Shown: positions 1 through 10,760 of the stretch, piece after piece
Position numbering within the stretch: the stretch's first letter is position 1
Layout: every line of letters starts with the position of its first letter
The notes under the pieces: model-generated
Told to the model about the DNA's origin: nothing
Database searches by the model: none
The model's input: the letters and a program-made list of their open reading frames with translations, nothing else
Position numbers and translations under genes: made by a program
DNA from: Cristatella mucedo
Lineage: Eukaryota > Bryozoa > Phylactolaemata > Cristatellidae
Direction of reading: 5' to 3'
Assembly (NCBI GenBank): GCA_009760855.2
Contig: WPIO01000078.1
Location: 720,001 to 782,000 of the forward strand
Length of the DNA: 62,000 bases

Positions 1-1570
1 TTTCCTAAACTAGAGAGAGAGAGAGAGATGCACAGATGAATTGCACATTGGCTTCCCGGCTTCGTCCAAGCAGCGGCTTTACCCGTTGGCACCCATCTCC
101 CTCGAGCAGAGCAGAGAGTGGAGAGCAGAGCAGAGTGGACCAAACCATGGACCGTCGACGACTGAACACGACTGACCGCTGCCGTGCAGCAGCTCATGTG
201 CAGCCGTAGACGTCGGTATCATAAAGGTTACGACGATCTGAAGCAGCTCACGTGAAGATAAGTTTTTCACCCAGTTTTCGAGGAGGACGTTCACCACACC
301 TCTCCCGCAAACCCCCTGCGCCCAGCATCGGGGCTCTTCAGCCACCAGCTTGCCTCGAGTGCACTGACCTTGACCCAACCAACCTCAAGAGACTAGCTGG
401 TCACCGACCGGCCGAGTCGTACTGCTAGGGGTCAGCTCGTGCTGGCCAGCGGGAGGTGGATGGGTGGAGCAACGTTGAGCGGCCTTCGTCGGCAGGTGGC
501 CTTTTTTTGATACTCCGGCTCTCGAAAGGGCAGCAATGCTGGACCGTTTGGGTGGCCCAACCCTAGTTAACCCACAATGATGTGAGCATTTATAAGTCAT
601 TTGCATCAGCGGGGAAGGCATATTATCGAAGCCTAGGCCAACAGGAGCTAGCACCGCTGGCCGCCTTCTGCCAGTAGTAGCTCAAGGCCGGAGCCTCACT
701 GCTGCCGGAGCCTCACTGCTGCCGGCCCTTGGCGCTCAGCTCAAAGCATGGCTGGCATTAACCTTTCCGCACCGTTTTGCCGGCACGGCGCAGAAGTGTG
801 AGCGATTCCTCTCGCCTGGCGGCTGCACGATGCTGCCGGTGCGCTGGGGCCCTCAGCGCAGCCTCTGCGGCTGTACCGCAGGCACGGCTGCGACCAGCTG
901 GCTTGGATTCATCGGCGGTGCTACCGCGGCAGTCTCTGGAGGAAGCACCGCTGCTGCTGCTGCTGCAATCAATGGCTGACCGGCCACCACTCAGCAGGCA
1001 GGCAGGCCTACGCCTGCCATTAACGACATTACACGAATTTTTCACTCTTTCGAAAGGCACGACTAGTTTCGCACACGAGCGCGTGCAGGTAAATGCGACT
1101 GCATTCTCCAGCCTACCGCTCGTAGCATGACGGCGGTGTTGAGACTGACTTATGTATGTTGCTGAGCATCCAACATACATAAGTCAGGCCAGGCAGGCAG
1201 CGGTTGGACGTCAAGCTGCCGCCTCGGCTGCTGCAGTCGATGTATGCAAGACTATATATATGCCTCTCATGGCTATCCATACCCAATTCCGGCCAGCCCC
1301 CCCCACCGGGAAAGGGGGCCAAGGCTCGAATGTCGTCCGAGAGCGAGTTTGCCCATTTGGCCCATCGACATCCTCAAAAAAGCAGCTGCAGATCGGCAAG
1401 ATGCTCGCCACACTCCGGGGGGGGGGGATGGGGGGAGAGCTCGCAGCCTTCGTGTCTGGCCGGCCACGAGCCTCTTCCCCACCCCGGGCTTACGGTGGCG
1501 GAAGTACGGCGACGGTGGGTGGCTGCCGTCCAACAATGCCCGTGGCTGTTGCCCAGCGGCAGTGCCTTAC
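1..1570. other. non-coding DNA downstream of the Q/H-rich exon
   Basis: No exon with recognisable conservation was found here. It is probably intron or 3' flank of mef2, which runs off the left edge on the minus strand. It holds a short GA array near 13-28, CTG-rich stretches near 950-970, a 17-bp perfect hairpin at 1145-1187 and a G-run near 1418-1426. The open frames present are composition-driven and show no domain. Confidence 0.5.
1145..1187. repeat. perfect 17-bp inverted repeat (hairpin)
   Basis: Bases 1145-1161 are the exact reverse complement of 1171-1187, separated by a 9-base loop. The arm reads CTGACTTATGTATGTTG. It would form a stable stem-loop in DNA or RNA. The stem is shorter than a typical miRNA precursor, so no RNA gene is claimed. 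Confidence 0.85.
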
Positions 1571-1856
1571 ATGAAAGGCTTCCACCATTCGGCCGTGGGC
1601 TATGACCCTGCTGGTGCTGGTGATGCTGCTGCTGCTGCTGCTGCACAGCTTGCTGCTGCTGCTGCTGGTGGTGGTGGTGGTGATGCGGCTGAGTGGATCC
1701 GTGCGCCATCAGATGGTGGCTGGCAGGACTGCGAGCCTGCGGAGGCGGCAGCGAATGGCTGCGCTGCTGTTGCTGCTGCTGATGTGTCATCTGGTAGCCG
1801 CTGTCGTTCAGTCCGGTCATGTTTAAGGGCGTGCCAGCCTGGTAGGGTGACGGCAG
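1571..1856 (-). CDS. putative mef2 downstream exon, Q/H-rich transactivation region
   Basis: On the minus strand a strong polypyrimidine tract ending in CAG stops just before 1856. An open frame then starts LPSPYQAGTPLNMTGLNDSG and continues into runs of glutamine and histidine (Q6, H6, Q6, Q6) and a serine/proline-rich segment. A GTAAGG donor follows at 1570. The predicted exon is 286 nt, so it ends in phase 1. Low-complexity Q/H/P/S sequence is usual in the C-terminal transactivation region of invertebrate MEF2 proteins. Assignment to mef2 rests on strand, proximity to the MADS exon and composition, not on a diagnostic motif. It could instead belong to another Q-rich regulator. The CAG and CAC codons form interrupted triplet runs that may vary in length between individuals. 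Confidence 0.5.
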
Positions 1857-3600
1857 CTGAGAAGGGAGGAGAGCACGTGAGCGTGCACGTGAGTGAAGGC
1901 AGGGCATGCGGCGGGCGCTTGACCGCTGGTGGCATCGACCGCTGCAGTGGAGCTCGGGTAGGGAGAGGGAGGCGACAATCAAGCAGCTGCGAACGGTGCA
2001 TGCAGAAGGTGGCAGCTGCAAAATATCATCAATCCGCTTGCAGAAGCTAAATGACTTTTCGTTAGCTCAATTCTCAGAACTGCTAACGCAATCAGCGGCT
2101 CATCGAATCTCCACTCACTAGCTAAGCTTATGTCTCACAAAAGTCTGGCTCTGATGCTGCTGCCGCGGCGGCACGGGTGGGTGGGTTCCCTCACAGGCTG
2201 GGGGGTGCTTGCGTGCAGCTGCAATTCTGGCGACCAAGACCAATTGGCTCAATCGGCCACGATCTCTCCTCTCTAAAGATTAGCTCAACGCGTGTCACCA
2301 CCCTCCGCCGCCCGCATCAGATAGTGATGCAGCATTCTCGGCTTGTCGTCGACTTGTGGTGTCACAATGCGAATGAAGCAGCAAAAGAAAACTCGACTTA
2401 CCGATCAAACGCCGAAAGAACGGTGCCAAAACTTCCAATGCATCGCACGAACGAACGCTAGCGAACAAGCGAGCAAGCAAATGAACGAACGAACGGCATT
2501 CTGACACACGGACGCCTGTTACTCGGTGGAGGCTGCACTTTGCAAGCCCATTAGTCGGTTTCTTGAGCCTGACGCACCGACGACGACGAAGCTAGGACGG
2601 GGGCGGTGGGGGGGCCGGAGGCAGGTAAGGGCAGCCCCACGAGGCAGTCGCAGCAGCACATCGCTGCCGCCGCCGCAATGGCATTACTCAAAGCAAGTGA
2701 TGAAACGGCCGGCTTGCGCCGCCACGTATCGCCCGACTGACGCCATCCAGCTAACTCAATCTGCTGCTATTCGCGGTAGTTGGGCGACGTCTCAAGTCGG
2801 GTCACACACAAAACGAGAGAACACGGGAGCGTGACGCACCCGGCAGCCCCCCCCCCAGCTGCCGGCTCCCCTGTCGGCCTCCGACCTGCCTTGCGCAGAG
2901 CAGGGGCAGGACCCGGAAATGAGCACATTCTCAATGCAAGGCTCAATGCAAGGCTCGACGTGCCTGCCTGCCTGCCCATCGAGACCTGACAAAGAACTGC
3001 CTAGACTATTCTAGAACCTTGGGCCAGCCTCCTCGTAGGTCTCATCCTCCTCCTCTGCTGCTGCTGCTGCGCAGCCCATGCCTGCCGAAGGACTTGCACG
3101 TGAAGCGTAGGAGTCGAGTCGTGAGGGTGGGAGTGGAAGTGAGAAGGAAAATGAGTGGGAGGGACGAACCATCAATGCCTGCTGCGTGCTTTGGGGATCG
3201 GGTGGCTGAAGGCGGGTGGACAAAGGACAGGATTCCCAGATCGTTCGGTAGGCGATGTGAAAGGAAAGTCGGTGAGCTCGAATGGCTGTCAATGACTTTT
3301 GAGCCCAAGGAAATGCCCGAGGGCTCGGAATGAAGAGCTACATACAGCGATGCGATCTTGCTGCCTGCCATCGGCCGCTGCTCCTAGCCTGCCATCGGCC
3401 GCTGCTCCTAGCCTGCCACGTGGCCACAGAAGCTGCTGCTGCTGGTGGTGGCGCCCGAGAGAGACGAGGCCCGGAGGTCGGCAACCGAGTAGATAGAGGC
3501 AGTGGGCAGAGGGCTCAGTAATGCCACTGTCACAGCAGGCTTCCTGCCACTCAGGGTGAGTGACGTCAGCACCTGCTCGAATGCCCCACGGCCACAGCTT
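1857..3600 (-). other. probable mef2 intron DNA
   Basis: This lies between the Q/H-rich exon and the MEF2-extension exon on the same strand. No frame shows a recognisable MEF2 segment. It contains short G, C and CTG runs only. One or more poorly conserved exons could be hidden here. Confidence 0.4.
3367..3414. repeat. two-copy 24-bp tandem repeat
   Basis: The unit TGCCATCGGCCGCTGCTCCTAGCC occurs twice head to tail. It is a recent local duplication inside the probable intron. Confidence 0.8.
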
Positions 3601-3605
3601 CGGCC

Positions 3606-3804
3606 GTGCTGCAACCTCTCTCTCTCTCCCTCTCCTCTCTCTCTCTCTCTCTCTCTCCCTGTCCCTCTCTCTCTCTGATCTCATCATATCTCTCCTCTCT
3701 CTCTTTCTCTCTCCTCTCTCTCTCTCTCTCTCTCCCTGTCCCTCTCTCTCTCTCTCTGATCTCATCATATCTCTCCTATCTCTCTTATCTCTCCTTTCTC
3801 TCTT

Positions 3805-3835
<31 letters not shown>

Positions 3836-3905
3836 CCTGTCCCTCTCTCTCTCTCTCTGATCTCATCATATCTCTCCTATCTCTCTTATCTCTCCTCTCT
3901 CTCAT
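3606..3905. repeat. CT-rich minisatellite with a TGATCTCATCATATCTCTCC core
   Basis: CT dinucleotide runs alternate with a conserved block, CCTGTCCCTCTCTC followed by TGATCTCATCATATCTCTCC. The block appears three times, starting near 3658, 3738 and 3838. The spacing is about 80 to 100 bases, so this is a higher-order tandem repeat rather than a plain CT array. Confidence 0.85.
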
Positions 3906-4448
3906 CTCTACGTGCGCGGTACATGCAGCCGCTTTCTCACAGCAACATACATCAACGGCAGATCCCAAGACGAGAACCACACACACAAGCTGCCTAACGG
4001 AAATAGGACCACCGTGGCAGTAGCAGAGCTACAAATAGCACAGCCGACGTAGGGGGAGGAGAGGCCTCAAGCGAGGTACGTACAGAGCGTGACAGCAGAC
4101 TAGGCAGTGCAGCTCGGCCCGCACTGAACAAGTTCGGCGATGCACGGCCAGGCTGGCCTGGCCGTGCCGGCCTGGCCGTGCCAGCGCTCAGCGAGGCAGC
4201 TGCAGTGCAGGCGATGCACGTGAGATGGGGAAGCGGAGCCGGTCTAGGGTGCACGAGCCAGCCACAGCTACGCCGGGCCGGTCTAGCAGTAGCAGAGCTG
4301 CGCCTCCGTGCAGAGTTGCATCTCCGCGCTGCCAGCCTCGCTGAGCCGGCTGCCACGGTGTGGGGCCACAGCCCAGAGGACGCGGCGGCAGCAGTAGCAG
4401 AGGAGGCGGGTGGGCGGCAAAGTTGCGAGCGAGCTATGCAGCACTGAC

Positions 4449-4643
4449 TCGCGCCGTGGCGTTGTGCCGGCCACCGCCGTGCTGCGGAGGCAGCGCTGCG
4501 GCAGCTGGCTTCTCGCTGCAGGGCTCCTGGCTGCTGACGTGCTGGTCATAGCGAAGCAGCTGTCTGGGAGTCATGGCGAACTCTTCGTTGGAGTCCTCCG
4601 GGCTGTCCATGTCCTTACCATGCGACTCTTTCTTCGTGAGAGC
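4449..4643 (-). CDS. mef2: mef2 exon following the MADS/MEF2 exon (ALTKKE exon)
   Basis: On the minus strand TTGCTGCAG precedes GCTCTCACGAAGAAAGAG. Joined in phase 0 to the MADS exon, which ends ...DIVE, it reads IVE-ALTKKESHGKDMDSPED, then SNEEFAMTPR. Animal MEF2 proteins carry at this point an alternatively spliced segment of the type A/TLxKKE...SPD/E...LTPR, so the match is strong up to TPR. After TPR the usual KYxxINEEF-like continuation is missing and the sequence reads QLLRYDQHVSSQEP. The 3' end is uncertain. GTCAGC after 4539 would give 105 nt and GTCAGT after 4449 would give 195 nt; both keep phase 0. A strong GTAAGG inside the exon (exon end 4619) could give a 25-nt microexon. Confidence 0.75.
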
Positions 4644-4943
4644 CTGCAGCAAGTGAGAGACGTTGCTGGTCCATTGCAGTGGTCCAGTCAGCACCAAGGC
4701 CAGCGACTCTCGGACCGGGCTGGCCGCGCAGACACTATGTGTGCTCAGACAGCATCGTCAAACGAAGCGTTTGCAAACGCTAGCAGCAGCAACGGCTAGC
4801 TATGGTATATAGCCACGGGCTAGCTATGGCAAGCAGCCCCTTTGGTGAGGCGGCAGACAGACTAGGCAGAGACCGGCCGAAGGGAAGGTGGTTGCCACGG
4901 GCCAATCCGGTTGCTAGCCAGCAACTGCCTCGGTTGGTCGAGC

Positions 4944-4987
4944 CGATGCTGGCTGGCTGGCAGGCAGGCAGGCAGGCAGGCAGGCAG
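4944..4987. repeat. CTGG/CAGG tetranucleotide run
   Basis: GCTGGCTGG runs into five to six copies of CAGG. It is a short tetranucleotide microsatellite. Confidence 0.85.
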
Positions 4988-5241
4988 AAGGGCCGACTGC
5001 CAAGCAGACAGACAGTGGAGCCTGATAGGAGAGCCACAGCCATGACGACTCGGCAACCATGGTAAATGAGCGGTCACGGCACTCATATGCACATACTTTC
5101 GCCTGCTCAAACCATACATCAAGCCGCCCGAATGATAGCCTAGGTGCTCAGTGCTATCCATGCATGGGTAGCAGTTGCTGTGACAACCATGGCAGCACCC
5201 TTTCTCGCTTTCGGCAATGGATCCTGCCTAGTTCGTCCGAC

Positions 5242-5342
5242 CGAGAGAAGAGAGAGAGAGGAGAGAGAGAGGAGAGAGAGGAGAGAGAGAGAGGAGAGAG
5301 AGAGGAGAGAGGAGAGAGAGAGGAGAGAGAGAGGAGAGAGAG

Positions 5343-5422
<80 letters not shown>

Positions 5423-5468
5423 AGAGGAGAGAGCGAGGAGAGAGGAGAGAGAGAGAGGAGAGAGAGAT
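5242..5468. repeat. GA-rich array with GAGGA interruptions
   Basis: About 225 bases of polypurine, with GA runs broken at intervals by GAGGAGA. It is a purine-only strand and could adopt triplex (H-DNA) structure. The RE- and L/S-rich frames in it are artefacts of the repeat. Confidence 0.95.
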
Positions 5469-5837
5469 CACGAGGCAGCAGTCCTGCTGCAGCTTTCTTG
5501 GGTGGTGGCACCGGAGGTGTTGCTGCCGAGGCGGCGGCAGACAAGAAGTTAGGGCAAGTCGCGGCCTTCAGAATCGCCACAAACAAAGAGGGTGAGTCCT
5601 CGATCGACCAGCAAAGCGAGCACCGCTAATCGTGCTGAGACCGTTTGTCGTAGCTGTTACTTTGAACACTGGGGAGCACATATATGATAGCTAAACAAGG
5701 AAATTCAATTTGCCACCACGTTTGGACGGGCGCATGCGACCGGGCAGTCTCGGCGGCCAACATAAAGCAAACATAGCAACGGTCACACGACTGGACGGCG
5801 GCACCTGGCGGCGGCGGCTGGCTGACACTGTAAGCAG

Positions 5838-5918
5838 CTGCCCTGCTGCTGCTGCCTCCATACACTGCTTCACCAGCAGCTGCCCTGCTGCTGCCTCTGT
5901 ACACTGCTTCACCAGCAG
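5838..5918. repeat. 40-bp tandem duplication
   Basis: Two head-to-tail copies of CTGCCCTGCTGCTG...TACACTGCTTCACCAGCAG. They differ by a few substitutions and one CTG unit. Confidence 0.75.
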
Positions 5919-6440
5919 CCTGGCACGTGCCTCGCGCCAACAGTCGTGGCGGCTTCGGCAGCACAAGGGCACGCTAAATAGAGTGGCAGCTTGAAAGGCG
6001 TACACGCTCAAAATTCACGGCACACTTCCTCAAGTAAGAGAGGTCGACAGAGTGAGCACTATTACCAGGATGGCCAGCTGCACGGGGAGGGGGGCACCCG
6101 GCAGCCAAGCCTGACTCAACACTGATTCGAGAGCAAGGCCCGGCTACTGTCGATTGCGAAACAACGCTTCAGATCAGCAGCCGTTCAAGAACGATGACAG
6201 GTGTCGTAGGCATCTCAAGGCAGCAGGCATCCATCTCGGCCGACCACGGCCCTCGGCAGCAGCCAACCGGAACTGACCCTTTGGCCCCCATTGCCCTCGG
6301 CCTTCGCCAGCCGGAACTGCCCCATCAACCGAGAAATGGGCAGCAGCAGGCCTTCCTCTGCCACCCCCAAACAGTCACTCACCACCCTCTCATCCTCCCT
6401 CGACGGAGGGGAGCCGGTATCAGCATGTGCCTATCAACTA

Positions 6441-6494
6441 GGGGACAGCCCCTGTTCACCGGGGCTGTCCCCGGTTCACAGGGGCTGTCCCCGG
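6441..6494. repeat. GGGGCTGTCCCCGG repeat cluster
   Basis: GGGGACAGCCCC is followed by two copies of GGGGCTGTCCCCGGTTCAC-like sequence. The units are inverted and direct repeats of the same GC-rich core, so several alternative hairpins can form. Confidence 0.7.
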
Positions 6495-7484
6495 GGTGGC
6501 AGAGGAAGGCCTGCAGCCCCGATTTGGTTGTCACCCCTCACCGAGGCTGTCGGCTGCATTCAACTGCATGCTGGGTGAATAAATTATACCAAGCAGGTAG
6601 GGGGACCGTGACAGCTCTGCAGCAGCAGCAGTCCCAACTGCATAGGTACTGACTGCATAGGTACTGACAGCTACTGCAGGTGCATTGTGACACGTGGCCG
6701 AGGCGCTGCGGCTGCTGGTGGCAGGCCAGCTCCCACAGCTGCAATAATCCTCCACTGGCCAGCCATTGGCCAGTCGTCGGCAGGAAGCCAGCCACTCAAG
6801 GAATCCTGCGGCTCACCTCTGCTGCAGGTTAGCAGGGTGGAGGGGAGGAGTTCGGCACTAGGAGGGAGAGGCAGCAGCTGCTGCCGGCCGGCAGGAGAGC
6901 CAATCAGCCACTGCAGTCCACCTTGGAGCCATCGTGCAGCCAGCAATGACGGCTGTGTAGGAAAAGTACGACACTCATCATGCAAGCCAACCGGAAGACC
7001 AGGCCCGATCTCGTGCTTCCATTAATGCTGCCAGAGCAGCCTGTGCGTTGGCTGCCGCCGGCCGCAGCCTATCTTCGGCTGTATTCCCCCTTCTTAACAG
7101 GCTGGTATGCATGGACGAACTCGTGCACGTGACCCTTCTCTGTGAAGGACATCTGACTCCTCATTCCTTGTGCAATTTTCTCCTACACGGACTGACCTTC
7201 AAAGCTCGCCTAATGACAACTAGCTTTTTACTGCAGCAGGCCCTGGCTGCTGCCTGCGACTTCTACCGAGGCAGGACAGGTGGCCCAGCTTTGGTCTATG
7301 CTTGCGATCAGGCATGCTGTCGACCAACCGTCACCGTACCAAAGTCAGACCTTGACCTTGCAGCATGCAGGCAATCGTAAGACGGCTGAAGGCGAGAGGT
7401 GGAGGGCACTTGAGAAGGGTTCTTCGGGTCGGTCCTGTCGGTTCTTCGGGTCGGCCCGTGTGTGTGTGTATGTGCTTTTTTTTG

Positions 7485-7635
7485 TTAATTTATTTATGTA
7501 TAGCCCTTAAGAGAACTTAATGACCATTCAGGCCTTCACATATGCCACGGGGCTCGAGCTTATGACCTCGGCCATCAATAACATTCACCATGACTTTGAT
7601 CTGAGCTAGCGAGCACTGGGCCAAACCAGCATGAC
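7485..7635 (-). mobile_element. SINE-I remnant (tRNA-derived)
   Basis: Read on the minus strand it starts GGTTTGGCCCAGTGCTCG, an A-box-like block, and then has CTCGAGCCC, a B-box-like block. It ends in a GAATGGTCATTAAGTTCTCT block and an AT-rich tail. The same order is seen at 26425-26605, 45745-45885 and 48995-49150. It is the only transposon copy I recognise inside the mef2 exon region. Confidence 0.65.
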
Positions 7636-8545
7636 TCAGGGGGTCCCCCAATGCCCGTGTTCTTGCCTAACAGCTTGATGCTGAGCATTAAGAGAGCGTT
7701 CAGCCTGGGGAATGACTACAGGCCACACGGTCAGGAAATGAGGACCGACCAGCTACAGCCGATGAGCAGCAGAAATTTAAAAAATGCTCCACAACAGAGC
7801 TACGAGTTCATGGTCGAAGTGCGAGCTCCTGGCGGCCGGGCATACACGCGATGGAGGGCCGACAGGAGTGAGCAAGCTGATAGCAGATTGCTAGGACCGG
7901 CCATAACGAACGGCCTACGCTTGAGTTCCTGGGGGGGGGGGGAAGCCAGGACTAAGGTTTATTCAGCCACCCTACCAAAATCGCCCAGCGAAGTTTCCCG
8001 AGGTAAATCGCCCACTACCACACAGCAGTAACATACTACAGCAGTAACATGCCTTTCCTTTAAGCAAGAATCTCAGTAATCAACACAGCGGCAAAGGAGG
8101 TAGTGTGCTCCGGTAGTGTGGCCCGTAGGTAACGGCTGCCCTGAAGGCAGTGTCAAGGATGAGCCGTCATCAGCACTCACAGACTGAGAGATCGAACGTA
8201 TTCGAATTTGCAACTTCCGAAGTAATCGGTAGCCAAGCAACACGTCAGCAGATAGCCAGCCCAAAACAACGCTAAGAAAGGCAGTCGGCAGGTCTGGCAG
8301 ACCTGCGGGAGCGGACCCCCGGGAGGGGGTACCGGCGGCCTGCGATGGACCTGCGGTAGATGGGGGGCAGCGGGGTGGGAGACCCTGATGGACGATCACT
8401 ACCGGAGACCGGAAGACACTTGCTCACCCAATTCGGATAAATCAGAGGAGGAGGGGAGCCACATACCATCCCCCCACTCCAGGGGGCTCGAAACTTGCTG
8501 CTGGCAATTCGCTGCTTGCCGCTACTACTTGCAGCTTCTCAGCTA

Positions 8546-9160
<615 letters not shown>

Positions 9161-10170
9161 GGCACTTGGGATCGAGCGTCGGCAGAGCAGAGAGAGCGGC
9201 CTCACCGGCGGCACAGAAGGGGCCGGGCACCTGCAAGCAAGGCACGAGAGCTAGCTGCACTGGTGGCTACAGCCTCCGAGAGCCTCCGGCTCAGCAGCAG
9301 GCCAGCTGGCTGCCCAGCACCCAGCGGCTGGGACGGGCGAGGCGGCAGCGACCGGGCCGCCCGCGGGCGATAAGCGGGCGGTCTGTCGGTCAGCAGCCGC
9401 TGCCGCCGAGCGGCCTTCGGCGCCGTTATCAGCGGGGCGCCGGCCATAATAGCGGCACAAGAATAACGGTACGCGGGCGAGCAGGAGGGCGGGCGAGCTC
9501 ACAGTGGGCGGCGGTGGCGACGCCCGGGCGCACCGAGCCGCCAGTGGAGCCACCGCCGCCGCCTCACGCGGACGACGACGTGCGGCGGCGCAGGGCGACA
9601 ATCATTTTTCCTGAGCGATTGATGCGAGCAACACGTCGGCGATGCGCGCCTCCAGCGCGACCGACCGCTCAATAAAAGCGACCGTCCGGCAGCCGAAAGC
9701 CCGAGTGGAACCAATTATATTCCCCACCGGCGCTCTAAATTGCCAAATTAAATTCAGCCAATCTACTCGAGAAGTAAGGCGCGGGAGGCGCGCGCACACA
9801 CAGGAGCTCTCGCGTCCAGCGGCGGCAGAGCAAGCGGGCGAGCGTCTCCGAGCCAAAGGTTGCGTAATGCAGTTACAACCGACCTGTCCGAGATATTGGA
9901 GATGTTGATCCACTTAATCACTATCGAATGCACTTAACAGCTATCAGCAGGTAGCTCCGGCAAGGAGGCCGAGCGGCGGCGACAGCGGACGACGCGCTCC
10001 AGGCGGCGGCGACGAGAGCGCGCGCGAGGACCGAGCGCTCGCGAGCGCAGCGCTCTCCTCGTGCAGGGGCCTGCGGGCGGCGCGGTGCAGCAGACGGCGC
10101 GGCGAATCTCGCAACCTGCCGCTCTCTCAAGACAAGAACCGCCGCCGCGCCGATGCTACTGCTGCCGCCT

Positions 10171-10178
10171 ATGCAAAT
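10171..10178 (+). promoter_or_regulatory. octamer motif ATGCAAAT
   Basis: A perfect POU/octamer consensus within the CpG-rich block. A related GCAAATAGG occurs again near 10355-10363. Binding is not shown; an 8-base match can be chance. Confidence 0.35.
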
Positions 10179-10286
10179 AGGCCATCGCGGCTGCTAAGGA
10201 ATTTTGCGAGCACCCTTCGGCATTCACCTCATAATTACCATGCAGCCATCCTGAGGTCCGGCTTATTTTCGGGGGGAGGACTGGAT

Positions 10287-10296
10287 TTATAAATAG
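10287..10296 (-). promoter_or_regulatory. perfect MEF2-binding consensus CTATTTATAA
   Basis: The minus strand reads CTATTTATAA, which fits YTAWWWWTAR at every position. It lies in the CpG-rich block about 1.5 kb 5' of the mef2 MADS exon. MEF2 autoregulation is established in flies and vertebrates. The AT-rich site stands out against its GC-rich surroundings. It also resembles a TATA element, so either role is possible. Confidence 0.4.
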
Positions 10297-10760
10297 CCTC
10301 AAACTGCCTCAAAAGACCCCGGCAAGTCGACGGCCGAAAGCGGCAGCCCGGTACGCAAATAGGCGGCGAGCGGCGAGGCGAGCGGCTGCGGTGGGGGGCC
10401 TGATAAGTCGCCGCCGTCGCAGCGAGGAGCACCACCCAGCCCCCACCTCCCAGCCTGGCGCGCGTAACTACGAACTAACGACGCGCCGCCGCCGCCGCCG
10501 CCGCCGCGGGAGCGCAGCGGCGGCGGCGCGAGCGGCGCTGCGGCTAGCGCCCAGCACGTGGCCGGAGGCTTCGGGCGCCAGCGAGCGACTCAACTTACCC
10601 GCGCTCGCAAAGATCGCGGCCAGGCGAAGAGCCTGACGACCGGACGGCTACTGCGGCAGCTGCGGCGCCCGTACGAGACGCCTATCTCGGCCTGCGACGG
10701 CAGACAGTCTTACCTGAGAGAGATGATGGCACCGTACACGAGCCGCCGCCGACAATTAGC

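Noticed and set aside
1244-2050. 268-codon plus-strand frame opposite the Q/H-rich exon
   Set aside because: It is the complement of the CAG/CAC-rich minus exon; its A- and G-rich sequence is a shadow without splice signals.
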